The notes beneath the pieces were generated by a model. The model saw only the letters and a program-made list of their open reading frames with translations, was not told the origin of the DNA and ran no database searches. Of a DNA stretch of 64,000 nucleotides, positions 8,107 through 18,158 are shown piece after piece. A program made the translations under genes and the position numbers. This DNA is from Parazoarcus communis SWub3 = DSM 12120 (GTDB lineage: Bacteria; Pseudomonadota; Gammaproteobacteria; Burkholderiales; Rhodocyclaceae), in assembly GCF_003226565.1 (NCBI RefSeq), contig NZ_QKOE01000006.1, positions 214,127-278,126 on the forward strand, read 5' to 3'. The first letter of the stretch is position 1. Each line of letters begins with the position of its first letter.

Positions 8107-10440
8107 CTAGCCCGTGGCGGCCGCCCTCGGGCTCGCCAGGAAAGCCTGTTCGAACCGCTCTGGCGGCACCGGCGGACTGCATAGATAGCCCTGATACACG
8201 TCGCAGCCACGTGCAGCCAGAAAACGCTGCTGCTCAGCAGTCTCCACCCCTTCGGCCAGCACCCGCAAACCCAGGTTGCGCGCCAACTCGATGATGGTGG
8301 TCGTCAGCTGCGCGTCACTCTGGTCCTGCGGCAAGGCCATGATGAAGCTGCGGTCGATCTTCAGCTTGTTGACCGGAAAGCGCTTCAGGTAAGACAAGGA
8401 CGAATAGCCGGTGCCGAAGTCGTCAATCGCCAGACGGATGCCGAGAGACTTGAGCTGATGCATGAACTCGACCGCATCCTCACCCCGCTGCATCAGACCC
8501 GACTCGGTAATCTCGATCTCGAAACGCTCGGGCGGGAAACCGGTCTCTGCCAGTACATCGCGCAACTGCTCGACCACACCGCCGCGGCGAACCTCCTCCG
8601 GTGACAGATTGACTGCCAGCAGATCGAACTGGTAACCCGCGTCAAGCCAGGCCTTGCCTTGTCGGCAGACTTCGCGCTGCACCCAGCGCCCGAGCTCGAC
8701 GATCATGCCATTGTCCTCCATGACCGGAATGAACTCCCCCGGCCCGACGGGTGGCCCATTGGTTACCGCCAGGCGCACCAGCGCCTCGGCACCCAGAATC
8801 CTGCCTGTACGCAGACACACCAGGGGCTGGTAATGCATGCGAAACCCCCCTTCATCAAGCGCGCGACGCAAACGGGACTCGAGTGCCAGGCGGGTGTTGG
8901 CCGCGCGGGTCAGGTCCTCGCTGTAGTAGCGGAAGATGCTCCGTCCGTCGCGTTTGGCACGGTCCATCGCAGCGTCGGCATCGCGCAGCAACTCAGCGGC
9001 CGTCTCACCGTCACCGGGATACACGCTGATGCCGATACTCGCCTTGGCGTACAACACCTCACCATTGCTCAGTGCAAACGGCTCGTTGAACATGGCAAGG
9101 ATGTCACGGGCGACGGTCGCCGCCTCGCTCGCGTCGTGCACCTGTTCAATCAACAGTACGAACTCGTCCGCGCCATAGCGCCCCAGCGTGTCCTCGCGAC
9201 GGATGCGCCCTTGCAGACGCCGCGCAACCTCGGTCAGCAGCAGATCGCCACAATCGTGTCCGAGGGCATCGTTGATGTGCTTGAAACGGTCCAGATCGAT
9301 GAACAGAACCGCAACCCCGGTACCATCACGTCGCGCCGCTTCGATCGAGTGCGCCAGCCGATGTCCGATCAACAGGCGGTTGGGCAGGTCGGTCAAAGGG
9401 TCGTACTGCGCAAGGTGCTCCACCCGTGCCTCGAACTGATGGACCTGCGACATATCGGTGAACACCGCAACATAATGGGACGTCCTGCCGTCATCGTCAT
9501 CAACTGCGCTGACCGACACCCACTGCGGACACATCTCACCATTGCGCAAACGGCACCACACCTCGCCTTGCCAGTGGCCGTCACGCACAAGCGCTGCGCG
9601 CATTGCTCGGTAGAAGGCCGCATCGTGATGCCCCGAACGCAGCACGTGGGAAGACGCCCCAATCAATGCATCTTCTGTATAACCCGTAATGTTCAGGAAG
9701 GCACGATTGACCGACAGGATGCGCTCGGCCGCATCCGTCACCATGACGCCATCGCGCGTACCCTCGAGCGCTCGTGCATGCAGGCGAATGCGCTGATCGG
9801 ACCGCTCCTGCTCCCTTTTTGCGGTCGTTTCCAGCACATCTGCACGATAACGCAGCAGGATCAGCAACAAGGCCAGCGCGGCAACCAGCAAGGTGTTGAG
9901 CATGTCAATCTCGCGCAAGGTCGCACGCCGGTGCGCCAGCTCGGCCAGCAGTACTCTCTCAACGGCCAGGCTGGCCTGCTGCAATGGGGCGTGGATCTGC
10001 CTCAGGCTGAGTCCCTCCGCCGCCGTCAGCCTGACACGTGTTTCAACCTCGGCAGTCACCTGATCGAGTGCAGCGAGATACTCGCCGACCGACCGCATCA
10101 GCTTCTCCGAAGGTGTACGCCCCAGACTCATGCCGGCAAGGGCCGTCTCCGGCTCGATGATGCTGCGACCGGCATGCCGCGCGCGCTGCAGGGAGGCGAG
10201 AACCAGCTCGACTGACACACTGCGGTCACCTCGCAACAAGCGTTCGGTAAACACCTGCGCCTCGCTGGCGTGATAACGCGACTGCGCCAGACGGTCCAGC
10301 GGCACGACCGATTCGCGTAGTGCCGCATCCCAGCGCATCGACGACCATGCCATCAACAGCAACACCGACGCCGCCAGACCCACCACGGCCAGGAGCAGGC
10401 CACGGCCAATCAGGCGGCGCCAGACCACCTCTCCAGTCAT
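8107..10440 (-). CDS. Membrane PAS-GGDEF-EAL protein (c-di-GMP turnover)
   Basis: About 777 residues. Two membrane helices (about 12-32 and 185-200) flank a helical periplasmic domain; then PAS (about 225-340), GGDEF (about 350-510) and EAL (about 530-775). The EAL domain keeps EALVRL, NLSPEE, DDFGTGYSS and LAEGVET, so phosphodiesterase activity is likely. The GGDEF motif is GADEF with an upstream RRED I-site, so cyclase activity is doubtful and it may bind GTP or c-di-GMP instead. The start codon overlaps the stop of the preceding periplasmic binding protein gene as ATGA, which suggests a two-part sensor. Confidence 0.9.
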   Translation of the reverse strand: MTGEVVWRRLIGRGLLLAVVGLAASVLLLMAWSSMRWDAALRESVVPLDRLAQSRYHASEAQVFTERLLRGDRSVSVELVLASLQRARHAGRSIIEPETALAGMSLGRTPSEKLMRSVGEYLAALDQVTAEVETRVRLTAAEGLSLRQIHAPLQQASLAVERVLLAELAHRRATLREIDMLNTLLVAALALLLILLRYRADVLETTAKREQERSDQRIRLHARALEGTRDGVMVTDAAERILSVNRAFLNITGYTEDALIGASSHVLRSGHHDAAFYRAMRAALVRDGHWQGEVWCRLRNGEMCPQWVSVSAVDDDDGRTSHYVAVFTDMSQVHQFEARVEHLAQYDPLTDLPNRLLIGHRLAHSIEAARRDGTGVAVLFIDLDRFKHINDALGHDCGDLLLTEVARRLQGRIRREDTLGRYGADEFVLLIEQVHDASEAATVARDILAMFNEPFALSNGEVLYAKASIGISVYPGDGETAAELLRDADAAMDRAKRDGRSIFRYYSEDLTRAANTRLALESRLRRALDEGGFRMHYQPLVCLRTGRILGAEALVRLAVTNGPPVGPGEFIPVMEDNGMIVELGRWVQREVCRQGKAWLDAGYQFDLLAVNLSPEEVRRGGVVEQLRDVLAETGFPPERFEIEITESGLMQRGEDAVEFMHQLKSLGIRLAIDDFGTGYSSLSYLKRFPVNKLKIDRSFIMALPQDQSDAQLTTTIIELARNLGLRVLAEGVETAEQQRFLAARGCDVYQGYLCSPPVPPERFEQAFLASPRAAATG

Positions 10441-11300
10441 GGTCCGCACTCCGGCACGTCGTTTTGTCCAGGCATCTCTGCCGGAGTGAAGCCAAAGGGC
10501 GCCACCATTTCCAGATGAATCGGGCTGCCCAGAAAACGTCCCAGGCGTCGGTCAACCGCGTCGCGCAACTTGTGATCCTGGCGTCTGAAGACAAAGGCCG
10601 GCAAACCTGCAGGAAGGGCAACAGTCGCCCCGGGCTCCACCACCTCCAGCATGGAGCTGTCGTGCGAAACACGTGCCAGCGTATCGCGCAAGGACACCAC
10701 CGACAGCATGAATGCATCGATCCTGCCCATCATCAACGCATCCATTGCGCTCGTCGTATCCGGGAAGTCGATCACTTGCGAAGCAGGCAGCCCCGCCTGC
10801 CCAGCCAGTTGCCGCTCAACCGCACCAGCGATGACCCCCAGCCTCAGCGCGGGCGATGAAAGGAAGTCCTGCAGGCGTAACGACACGCCGGCCTCATTCC
10901 GACGAACCAGCAAGGCGGGACAGACCTGCGCAGTTGGCCGGGAGAACAGGACGCGCTGTGCACGCTCCGGTGTCACGAACATGCCTGCCGCAATCGCATC
11001 GATCCGGCCCGCTTCGAGCTCATGGATCAGGCTGCCGAAATCCGCATGCACCCACTGCAGTCTGGCCGGACCGATTTCTGCTGCAATGTGACGAAACACA
11101 GCGGGCGCCTGGCCCGAAACACGACCCTCGGCATCAATGAACACAAACGGCGGTTCAAGCGCATAGCCCACGACGAAACGGCCGCCATTCTGCAGCCGCG
11201 ACAAGGCAGAGGTTTGAGAAAACCCCTGCGGCAACCACTGCGCGATCAGCGCGGCGCTACCAATGACCAAAGCAGAGAGGATGTAGAAACGTTTATGCAC
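10437..11300 (-). CDS. Periplasmic solute-binding protein family 3 (likely sensor partner)
   Basis: 287 residues with an N-terminal hydrophobic segment (about 5-22; signal peptide or anchor) and an SBP_bac_3 fold: GYALEPPFVFIDAEG, SGQAPAVFRHIAAEIG, LEAGRIDAIAAGMFVTPERA. This resembles ectoine or amino acid binding proteins. No permease or ATPase is next to it; instead it is translationally coupled (ATGA) to the GGDEF/EAL protein. It may present a ligand to that protein's periplasmic domain rather than serve transport. The ligand is unknown. Confidence 0.8.
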   Translation of the reverse strand: MHKRFYILSALVIGSAALIAQWLPQGFSQTSALSRLQNGGRFVVGYALEPPFVFIDAEGRVSGQAPAVFRHIAAEIGPARLQWVHADFGSLIHELEAGRIDAIAAGMFVTPERAQRVLFSRPTAQVCPALLVRRNEAGVSLRLQDFLSSPALRLGVIAGAVERQLAGQAGLPASQVIDFPDTTSAMDALMMGRIDAFMLSVVSLRDTLARVSHDSSMLEVVEPGATVALPAGLPAFVFRRQDHKLRDAVDRRLGRFLGSPIHLEMVAPFGFTPAEMPGQNDVPECGP

Positions 11301-11506
11301 GACTTCATGCCCGTCGATGCAAGGCGCTCAGTATGCACCCGCACCACGCCGACGACAAACATGAAAACCCTAAGCAAGCCGCCGGAGATGACCTGAAAAC
11401 GTCTGTCTTTGGTGGATGATCATGATGAAGAGATACTACCCCAAAGACCGGCCTGGCGTTGCTAACTCATCCAGCCGCTAAGCCAAAAGTTAGCCTATCG
11501 AAACAC

Positions 11507-12238
11507 TCAAGACCCCGCCGGCGCCCCGTTACGCAGACAGGCTGCAATCGCGGTAGCAATGCCATCGGCCATCCTGGCCTGACGCAAGGGATCCCGCAGC
11601 AACAACTCTTCGTCCCGGTTCTTGATCACACCGGCCTCGAACAACAGGGCGGGAATCCGCGCGTGCCGCAACACGGCCAGTCCGTCGTAGTAATGCACGG
11701 CATGCGTTTCATCCGCATAGGCACGACGGCGGGCATTCTTGTGCGTGGGTTCGAAACCCAGACGCTGCAAGCGGGCGCCAATCACCCGGGCGCACAGCAG
11801 GCTGGCCGGCAACTGGGGGTTCTCGCGCGATACGAAGATCGAATGGCCGGCAAAGGTGTCGCTGTAGTCCAGCACCTGCCCAGCCCAGATCCATGGTGTC
11901 AGTTCGAAAGCCGAAACCGAATCATGATGGATCGAGATCAGCAGGTCGGCCCCCATCGCGGCCGCCTGTTGCGGCCGATCCCGCAGGCTGGCGATGTCGC
12001 CGTCCGGATTGATCAACACGGTCGGGACACCCAGGGCATTCAAGGCCGGCACCAAGACCCGGGCGAAGTCCCGATTGAACTCGAACTCGGACCGTCCGCG
12101 CGCACTGATCGCCCCCGGGGCGGCCAGCGTGTGGCCAATGTCGATCGCCACAGTCTGCGCCCCCGCGGCGCAGAGGTTCAGCATTGCAAGCAGACCAAGT
12201 ACCCCCCGAAACGAAGAGCAGGCAGGCATGAACGGCAT
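11507..12238 (-). CDS. N-acetylmuramoyl-L-alanine amidase (Amidase_3, AmiC-like)
   Basis: About 243 residues. A signal peptide is followed directly by VAIDIGHT, the first zinc-binding motif; then the glutamate in EFEFNRDFA, ISIHHDS (zinc histidine), and the C-terminal catalytic region ALLFEAGVI with Glu. It cleaves the amide bond between MurNAc and the peptide stem in the periplasm. The start at 12238 places the signal peptide at the N-terminus; 12229 is equally possible and no strong ribosome site decides. No AMIN or LysM domain is present, so it is a minimal form. Confidence 0.85.
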   Translation of the reverse strand: MPFMPACSSFRGVLGLLAMLNLCAAGAQTVAIDIGHTLAAPGAISARGRSEFEFNRDFARVLVPALNALGVPTVLINPDGDIASLRDRPQQAAAMGADLLISIHHDSVSAFELTPWIWAGQVLDYSDTFAGHSIFVSRENPQLPASLLCARVIGARLQRLGFEPTHKNARRRAYADETHAVHYYDGLAVLRHARIPALLFEAGVIKNRDEELLLRDPLRQARMADGIATAIAACLRNGAPAGS

Positions 12239-12429
12239 CGACACAGGGCTCGTGGTAGATCCGCCCCAGTATGAATCACCCATCACACGCCGCCAAGATG
12301 ACTGGGGTGATGCACCCTCCCTGCGACACGGCGTGACACGGTTATCGGCGTGTTGCAATCGATACCTGCATGCGCCCCAATGACGGTTATCATCGAAGCC
12401 TCTTCCATACCCATGCCGTCATCCCAGGT

Positions 12430-14637
12430 ATGACCTTTGCCCTTCGACCCAGCGTACGAGAAAAGATCTGGGCGATGGTCGTCCTGTTCCTGCTCGGGCT
12501 GTGCAGTGCAAGCATCATTGCCATCCTGGCAGAGCGCGAAATCCTGCTCGGAGAAAAAAAGCACACCGTACGCCGTCTGGTCGAGGTCGCGCACAGCATT
12601 GCCGCCCACTACGCAGCACAGGAACAGCGCGGAGACCTGTCTACAGCCGCCGCACAGGATGCCGCAAAGCAGACCATCCGGGCCATGCGATACGACGAGA
12701 ACGCGTACTTCTGGATCAATGACCTGTCGCTGCCGGTCCCACGGATGGTCATGCACCCCACCGCACCGGAACTCGACGGCCAGCCGCTCGACGATGATAG
12801 TCTGGGCTATGCCAGCAGCCTGCAGCTTGGCACCGATGGCCCAAGAACCAACCTGATTCCACCCCAGAAGCTCTTTGTCGCGCTCGCCAACGTGGCACAG
12901 CAGGGCGGCCACGGATACATCACCTATTACTGGCCAAAACCCCTTCCCGGCAGCGCTTCGACCACGGTTCGGTATCCCAAGCTGTCCTACGTCAAGGCCT
13001 TCGAACCCTGGGGCTGGTCGATCGGATCAGGCAGCTACCTTGACGATGTCGATGCCCTGATCCATGCACAGATCGCCAGAAAACTATGGCTGATCCTGGG
13101 TATCGGCTTGCCGCTGATCGTGCTTGCCGCACTGCTGGCACGAAACATCATCGGGCCACTGGTACGTAGCTCGCGTGCCCTAGCAGCCATGACACAGGGC
13201 AGCCAGCCCATGGCACCGCTGGTGGTCGAGCGCGAGGACGAGATCGGGACCCTGATCCACGGTTTCAACCAGCTGCAGACGACGCTGCATCGCAGCGAAG
13301 CCCGTTTCCGCTCCGTGGTCGAGAATGCTGGCGATGCAATCTACATCCACGATCGCTTTGGCTGGATTCACGACGTCAATCAGATCGCCAGCGAGCAAAC
13401 CGGATACAGCCGTGCCGAGCTGCTCGCGGCGTCGGTCCGTCTGCTGGACACGCACAGCGATTTCGATTCACTGTGCTCGCTGTGGGGCATCGCTGCGACC
13501 GAGCCGGAACGCTACCCGATGACCGTGGAGAGCGCCCATCGCCGCAAGGATGGCACGGTGTTTCCGATCGAGGTCCGGATCAGCGTGTTGCCCGGAGATG
13601 ACCAAGGGCTGCGCTTCGTGGCCATGGTGCGTGACATCACCCGGCGCAAGCAGGCCGAAGCCGCACTGCTGGAGAAAACCCGGGCACTGGCCCGCACCAA
13701 TGCCAAGCTCGAGCAACTGGCAACCGTGTTCAGCCATGCCCGGGAAGGCGTCATGATCACCGCACCGGATGGCACCATCCTCGATGTCAACGAAGCCTTC
13801 ACCCGGATCACCACCTATAGCCGTGATGAAGCCCTGGGCCACACGCCCCGCCTGCTCAAGTCCGGGCACCAGCCCCGCGAATTCTATGAGGCAATGTGGA
13901 ATGCGCTGCTCCAGGACGGACACTGGAGTGGCGAAGTGTGGAACCGGCGCAAGGATGGGAGCCTTTACGCCGAGCTGCTCACGATCAGCGCGGTACGCGA
14001 GCCCGATGGCAGAACACAGCATTTCGTCGCGCTGTTCACCGACATCAGTGCGCAGAAAGCCCATCAGCAGCAACTTGAATACATTGCCCGCTATGACGCC
14101 CTGACCGGCCTGCCCAACCGGATGTTGCTGGCCGACCGCCTGCACCAGGCGATCACTCAAGCCAGACGGAGGGGGCAGCCGCTCGCGGTCGCCTACATCG
14201 ACCTGGACGGTTTCAAGGCCGTCAACGACACGCATGGCCATGCCGCAGGTGACCAGTTACTGACCACGCTGGCACGGCGAATGCGCCGCAGTCTGCGCGA
14301 GGGCGACACCATCGCCCGCCTTGGCGGTGACGAATTCGTCGCGGTGCTGGCCGACCTGCCCGACCGGGAAACCGGCATGACACTGGTCGAACGCTTGCTG
14401 CAGGCAGCCACCGAAGTTGTCCATCATGCCGGACATCCGCTTCAGGTCTCCGCCAGCATCGGCGTTGCCTACCACCTGCCGGGCAACGAGCACGATGCCG
14501 ATCTGCTGCTGCGTCAGGCCGACCAGGCAATGTATCAGGCCAAACAGGCGGGGAAGAACCGCGCTCAGGTCTTCACCGCGGACAACTCGACCGGAAACGG
14601 CACACGAGCAAGCAACGGGTCGGCATCTTCCATGTAA
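12430..14637 (+). CDS. Cache-HAMP-PAS-PAS-GGDEF diguanylate cyclase
   Basis: About 735 residues. Membrane helices at about 15-35 and 220-242 enclose a periplasmic Cache domain (ENAYFWINDL, GWSIGSGSYLDDVD), followed by HAMP, two PAS domains (RSVVENAGDAIYIHD; VFSHAREGVMITAPDG) and a GGDEF domain. The motif RLGGDEF is intact and the I-site REGD lies 5 residues before it, so this should be an active, product-inhibited diguanylate cyclase. The ATG at 12430 was chosen because the first membrane helix begins soon after. It is divergent from the amidase gene. The Cache ligand is unknown, probably a small organic acid by family. Confidence 0.88.
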   Translation: MTFALRPSVREKIWAMVVLFLLGLCSASIIAILAEREILLGEKKHTVRRLVEVAHSIAAHYAAQEQRGDLSTAAAQDAAKQTIRAMRYDENAYFWINDLSLPVPRMVMHPTAPELDGQPLDDDSLGYASSLQLGTDGPRTNLIPPQKLFVALANVAQQGGHGYITYYWPKPLPGSASTTVRYPKLSYVKAFEPWGWSIGSGSYLDDVDALIHAQIARKLWLILGIGLPLIVLAALLARNIIGPLVRSSRALAAMTQGSQPMAPLVVEREDEIGTLIHGFNQLQTTLHRSEARFRSVVENAGDAIYIHDRFGWIHDVNQIASEQTGYSRAELLAASVRLLDTHSDFDSLCSLWGIAATEPERYPMTVESAHRRKDGTVFPIEVRISVLPGDDQGLRFVAMVRDITRRKQAEAALLEKTRALARTNAKLEQLATVFSHAREGVMITAPDGTILDVNEAFTRITTYSRDEALGHTPRLLKSGHQPREFYEAMWNALLQDGHWSGEVWNRRKDGSLYAELLTISAVREPDGRTQHFVALFTDISAQKAHQQQLEYIARYDALTGLPNRMLLADRLHQAITQARRRGQPLAVAYIDLDGFKAVNDTHGHAAGDQLLTTLARRMRRSLREGDTIARLGGDEFVAVLADLPDRETGMTLVERLLQAATEVVHHAGHPLQVSASIGVAYHLPGNEHDADLLLRQADQAMYQAKQAGKNRAQVFTADNSTGNGTRASNGSASSM

Positions 14638-14669
14638 CAATGGTTGCAGTCCAGCAACCGGAGCCCGCC

Positions 14670-16043
14670 ATGACCCGCAGCCTGCTGATCCGCAATGCCC
14701 TGTTGCTTGCAACGATGGACGACGAAAGGCGCGAGTTCGCCGATGGCGCGGTCCTGATCCGCGGCAATCGGATCGAAGCGGTCGGCTCATCCGGACGCGT
14801 GCCTGACAGCGCCGACGAGATCATCGATGCCCAGGGTTGCGTTGTCGTACCCGGGCTGATCAACACCCACCACCACATGTATCAGACGCTGACCCGCGCC
14901 GTGCCAGGCGCGCAGGACTGCGAGCTGTTTGGCTGGCTCAAGCGACTGTACCCGATCTGGGCGCGGCTAACGCCGGACATGATCCGGGTATCCACCCAGA
15001 CCGCGATGGCCGAGTTGATCCTGTCCGGCTGCACCACGGCGTCTGACCACCTCTATATCTACCCCAACGGTTGCCGGCTGGACGATTCGATCGAGGCGGC
15101 AGCCACGATCGGCATGCGCTTTCATGCCTGCCGTGGCTCGATGAGCGTCGGCGAGTCACAAGGCGGTCTGCCGCCAGACCGGGTCGTGGAGGACGAAGCC
15201 ACCATCCTGCGCGACTCGCAACGCCTGGTCGAAACCTGGCACGACGGCAGCGATGGCTCGATGCTGCGCATCGCACTGGCACCGTGCTCACCGTTTTCGG
15301 TGTCACGGGAGCTGATGCGTGAGTCAGCCGCCATGGCGCGTCACTATGGCGTCGGCCTGCACACTCATCTGGCCGAGACCGTCGGTGACGTCGCCTACAG
15401 CCGCGAGCGCTTCGGCTGCACGCCGGCGCAATATGCGGAAGAGCTGGGCTGGACCGGCGAAGGCGTCTGGCACGCGCACTGCGTCTGCCTGGATGATCAC
15501 GGCATCGACCTTTTTGCCCGCACCCGCACCGGCGTCGCCCATTGCCCCTCCTCAAACATGCGGCTTGGCTCGGGCATCGCCCCCATTCGCAAGATGATTG
15601 ACGCCGGGGTACCGGTCGGCCTCGGGGTGGATGGCTCGGCCTCCAATGACGCCGGCCACCTGCTGCTCGAGGCCCGCATGGCGATGCTGCTGGCCCGCGT
15701 ACGTGACACGGGCGACGGTAGCGGGGACCCCGCCGCACTGTCCGCACGGCAGGCGCTCGAGATCGCCACCCGGGGCGGGGCGGCGGCACTCGGGCGTCGC
15801 GACATCGGTCAGCTCGCCCCAGGCATGTGCGCCGATGTTGTCATCTTTGACGTTCAGGGCCTGCCCCATGCCGGCGCCCTGCACGACCCAGTCGCCGCCC
15901 TGCTGTTCGGTGGCCCGGCAACGGTCCGTCACAGCATCATCAACGGTCGCCAGGTGGTACGCGATGGCATGCTGCTGACAGTCAATGCTGCGCGCCTGTG
16001 CGAAACCCACAACGCCATGGCCAGAAAGCTGCTTCAAGGCTGA
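14670..16043 (+). CDS. 8-oxoguanine deaminase family amidohydrolase
   Basis: 457 residues, metal-dependent amidohydrolase of the AtzA/TrzN/guanine deaminase superfamily. Metal ligands are visible in NTHHHM (about residue 69), HTHLAE (about 231) and GVDGSASND (about 319). The GVDGSASND segment and overall length match enzymes characterised as 8-oxoguanine deaminase, which convert 8-oxoguanine to uric acid. ATG 14670 has GGAGCC upstream. It is the only purine-related gene in the window; the importer at 5151-8090 is too far away to link. Other triazine or aminohydrolase substrates cannot be excluded. Confidence 0.78.
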   Translation: MTRSLLIRNALLLATMDDERREFADGAVLIRGNRIEAVGSSGRVPDSADEIIDAQGCVVVPGLINTHHHMYQTLTRAVPGAQDCELFGWLKRLYPIWARLTPDMIRVSTQTAMAELILSGCTTASDHLYIYPNGCRLDDSIEAAATIGMRFHACRGSMSVGESQGGLPPDRVVEDEATILRDSQRLVETWHDGSDGSMLRIALAPCSPFSVSRELMRESAAMARHYGVGLHTHLAETVGDVAYSRERFGCTPAQYAEELGWTGEGVWHAHCVCLDDHGIDLFARTRTGVAHCPSSNMRLGSGIAPIRKMIDAGVPVGLGVDGSASNDAGHLLLEARMAMLLARVRDTGDGSGDPAALSARQALEIATRGGAAALGRRDIGQLAPGMCADVVIFDVQGLPHAGALHDPVAALLFGGPATVRHSIINGRQVVRDGMLLTVNAARLCETHNAMARKLLQG

Positions 16044-16215
16044 CACCCGTCCTCAGCAACATGGCGTGTCATTCGGGAGACATTCAGGCCATTCAGCAGA
16101 TGAGCTCGACACTTAGACCATAAAAGAAATATAAACTAAACTTTTTATTCTTTTGAAGTCTTTCCGCACTGCGGTAACTTAGTGCTTCCTGGTCTCTCAC
16201 CGCCCTGCAGGAAGC

Positions 16216-18024
16216 ATGATGCTGGTCCCCGAATCCCTACACGCCCTGATCGTCGGCCTGGTGCTGATCGGCCTGTTCGCGACCTTTGTTCGCGAATGGC
16301 TCAAGCCCGATGTCGCAGTCATGGCAGCGGTGGCCATCCTGCTGGCACTGGGGCTACTGACCCCGCAGAAGATGCTGGGGGTCTTCAGTAACAGTGCACC
16401 GATCACCATTGCCTGTCTGTTCATCATCAGTGGCGCTTTGAGCAAGACCGGGTGTGTAGACCGACTCGGCGAGTGGCTGGGCGCCATGGCCGGCCACAGC
16501 GAACGCAGCCTGTTGCTGGCCATGCTGGCCGTCGGCCTGCTGGTATCGCCCTTCATCAACAACACCCCGGTGGTCATGGTGATGATTCCCGCGGTCATCG
16601 CCATGGCCAGCCGCTACAACGTGGCACCGTCGCGGCTGTTGATCCCACTCTCCTACGCGACCATTCTCGGCGGCATGATCACCATGGTCGGCACTTCGAC
16701 CAATATCCTGGTTGACGGGGTGGCACGAAATCACGGACTGGCACCGTTCCACATGTTCGAAATCAGTGGCGCGGCCATTGTGATGGCCTTGATCGGCTGT
16801 GCCTTCATGCTGTGGCTCGCGCCACGCTTCCTGCCACGACGCGAGACCCTGACCCAGCAATTCACCGGCAGCGGCGACCGCCTGTTCATGACCGAACTGT
16901 TCGTGCCCGAAGGCTCACGTCTGGCGGGCAAGACGTTGAAGGAAGCGCGCCTTTCCAACGGCGTGATCAAGGTGCTGAATCTGTTCCGGGGCGACGAGGA
17001 AATCACTGCGCCGGCGCCCGACACCCTCCTGCAGGTTGGCGACCGCGTCATCGTCCATAGCCGCAGCAGTGGCATGATGGACCTGCGCAGCAGTACCGAT
17101 CTGGTCAGCATGCAGGCCCAGACCGCTGACCCGCACGACCTCGAAACCCTGCGCCGCCGTGACGTGGTCATGGTCGAAGCCATTGTCGGCCAGACCTCAC
17201 GCTATGTGATGCGCCCGATCCGTGATCTCGACCTGGCCGCACGCTATGGCATCCACCTGATCGCCGTGCACCGCAAGAACGCCTCGATCGCCGATATCGG
17301 CGACGACTTTCAATTGCAATTCGGCGATGTGTTGCTGGTGGAGGGCACACCGGCCCAGATCAAGCGCTTTTGCGACAACGGTGACCTGTTCGCCATCACT
17401 GACGGCAAACCTCCGGTTAACAACCAGGGCAAAGCACCGATCGCACTCGCCACCATCGTTGGCGTGATGGGGTTGGCAGCTTTCAACGTGATGCCGATCG
17501 AAGGTCTGGCTCTGATCGGCGCGGTCGTCGTCATCGTCACTGGCTGCCTGCGTGCGGACGAGGCCTACAAGTCAATCGAATGGCCAATCATCATGCTGAT
17601 CTTCGGCATGCTGGGCATCAGCATTGCGATGCGCGACTCCGGACTGGACAGGCTGCTGGCCAGCACGCTGGTCGGCGTTGGAGATGGGCTCACCCCCTGG
17701 ATGATGCTGTCGCTGATCATCCTGCTCACCTCGATCGCAACCGAGTTCATCAGCAACAATGCGGTCGCGGTGCTGTTTACGCCCATCGTCATCGGCATTG
17801 CCGAACATCTGGGGGTTGACCCCCGCCCCTTCGTCGTCGGCGTGATGTTTGCCGCCAGCGCAAGCTTTGCAACACCGATTGGCTACCAGACCAACACCCT
17901 GGTCTACAACGCCGGCAACTATCGCTTTACCGACTTTGCCCGCCTGGGCATTCCGCTGAACCTGATCGTCTGGATCAGTGCCAGCATCCTGATCCCACTG
18001 TTCTGGCCGCTGACCGCGAAGTAA
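16216..18024 (+). CDS. SLC13-family permease with two TrkA-C domains
   Basis: 602 residues. Two membrane halves (residues about 1-200 and 400-600) with the family signatures SPFINNTPVVMVM and GTSTNIL, repeated in the second half as FISNNAVAVLF and PIGYQTNTLVY, flank two soluble TrkA-C (RCK_C) domains at about 215-300 and 310-390. Members carry anions such as sulfate, dicarboxylates or tungstate/arsenite-type ions, usually driven by sodium. The upstream 170 bases are AT-rich (16120-16155) and probably hold its promoter. The substrate cannot be named. Confidence 0.85.
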   Translation: MMLVPESLHALIVGLVLIGLFATFVREWLKPDVAVMAAVAILLALGLLTPQKMLGVFSNSAPITIACLFIISGALSKTGCVDRLGEWLGAMAGHSERSLLLAMLAVGLLVSPFINNTPVVMVMIPAVIAMASRYNVAPSRLLIPLSYATILGGMITMVGTSTNILVDGVARNHGLAPFHMFEISGAAIVMALIGCAFMLWLAPRFLPRRETLTQQFTGSGDRLFMTELFVPEGSRLAGKTLKEARLSNGVIKVLNLFRGDEEITAPAPDTLLQVGDRVIVHSRSSGMMDLRSSTDLVSMQAQTADPHDLETLRRRDVVMVEAIVGQTSRYVMRPIRDLDLAARYGIHLIAVHRKNASIADIGDDFQLQFGDVLLVEGTPAQIKRFCDNGDLFAITDGKPPVNNQGKAPIALATIVGVMGLAAFNVMPIEGLALIGAVVVIVTGCLRADEAYKSIEWPIIMLIFGMLGISIAMRDSGLDRLLASTLVGVGDGLTPWMMLSLIILLTSIATEFISNNAVAVLFTPIVIGIAEHLGVDPRPFVVGVMFAASASFATPIGYQTNTLVYNAGNYRFTDFARLGIPLNLIVWISASILIPLFWPLTAK

Positions 18025-18060
18025 GCCCGGGCTCCAGTCTGAGCCACAGACCACACCTGG

Positions 18061-18092
18061 AAAAACGGCGCCAGCCCGGAGGGCCAGCGCCG
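18061..18092 (-). terminator. Terminator of the pnt operon
   Basis: On the minus strand a GC-rich hairpin (outer stem CGGCGC at 18087-18092 with GCGCCG at 18066-18071, inner GGG/CCC) is followed by TTTTT at 18061-18065. It lies about 65 bases after the pntB stop. A second stem GGGCGGGA/TCCCGCCC (18134-18154) directly after the stop has no T-run. Confidence 0.6.
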
Positions 18093-18158
18093 CGAGTTCC
18101 GCTGCAACCGGTCAGGAACCGGTGAGCGGCATTGGGCGGGACGTCATCCCGCCCCTGC

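Noticed and set aside
11301..11506. Inverted repeat GTCTTTGG / CCAAAGAC at 11405-11448
   Set aside because: Only 8 bases with a 28-base loop; could be chance, and no associated T-run.
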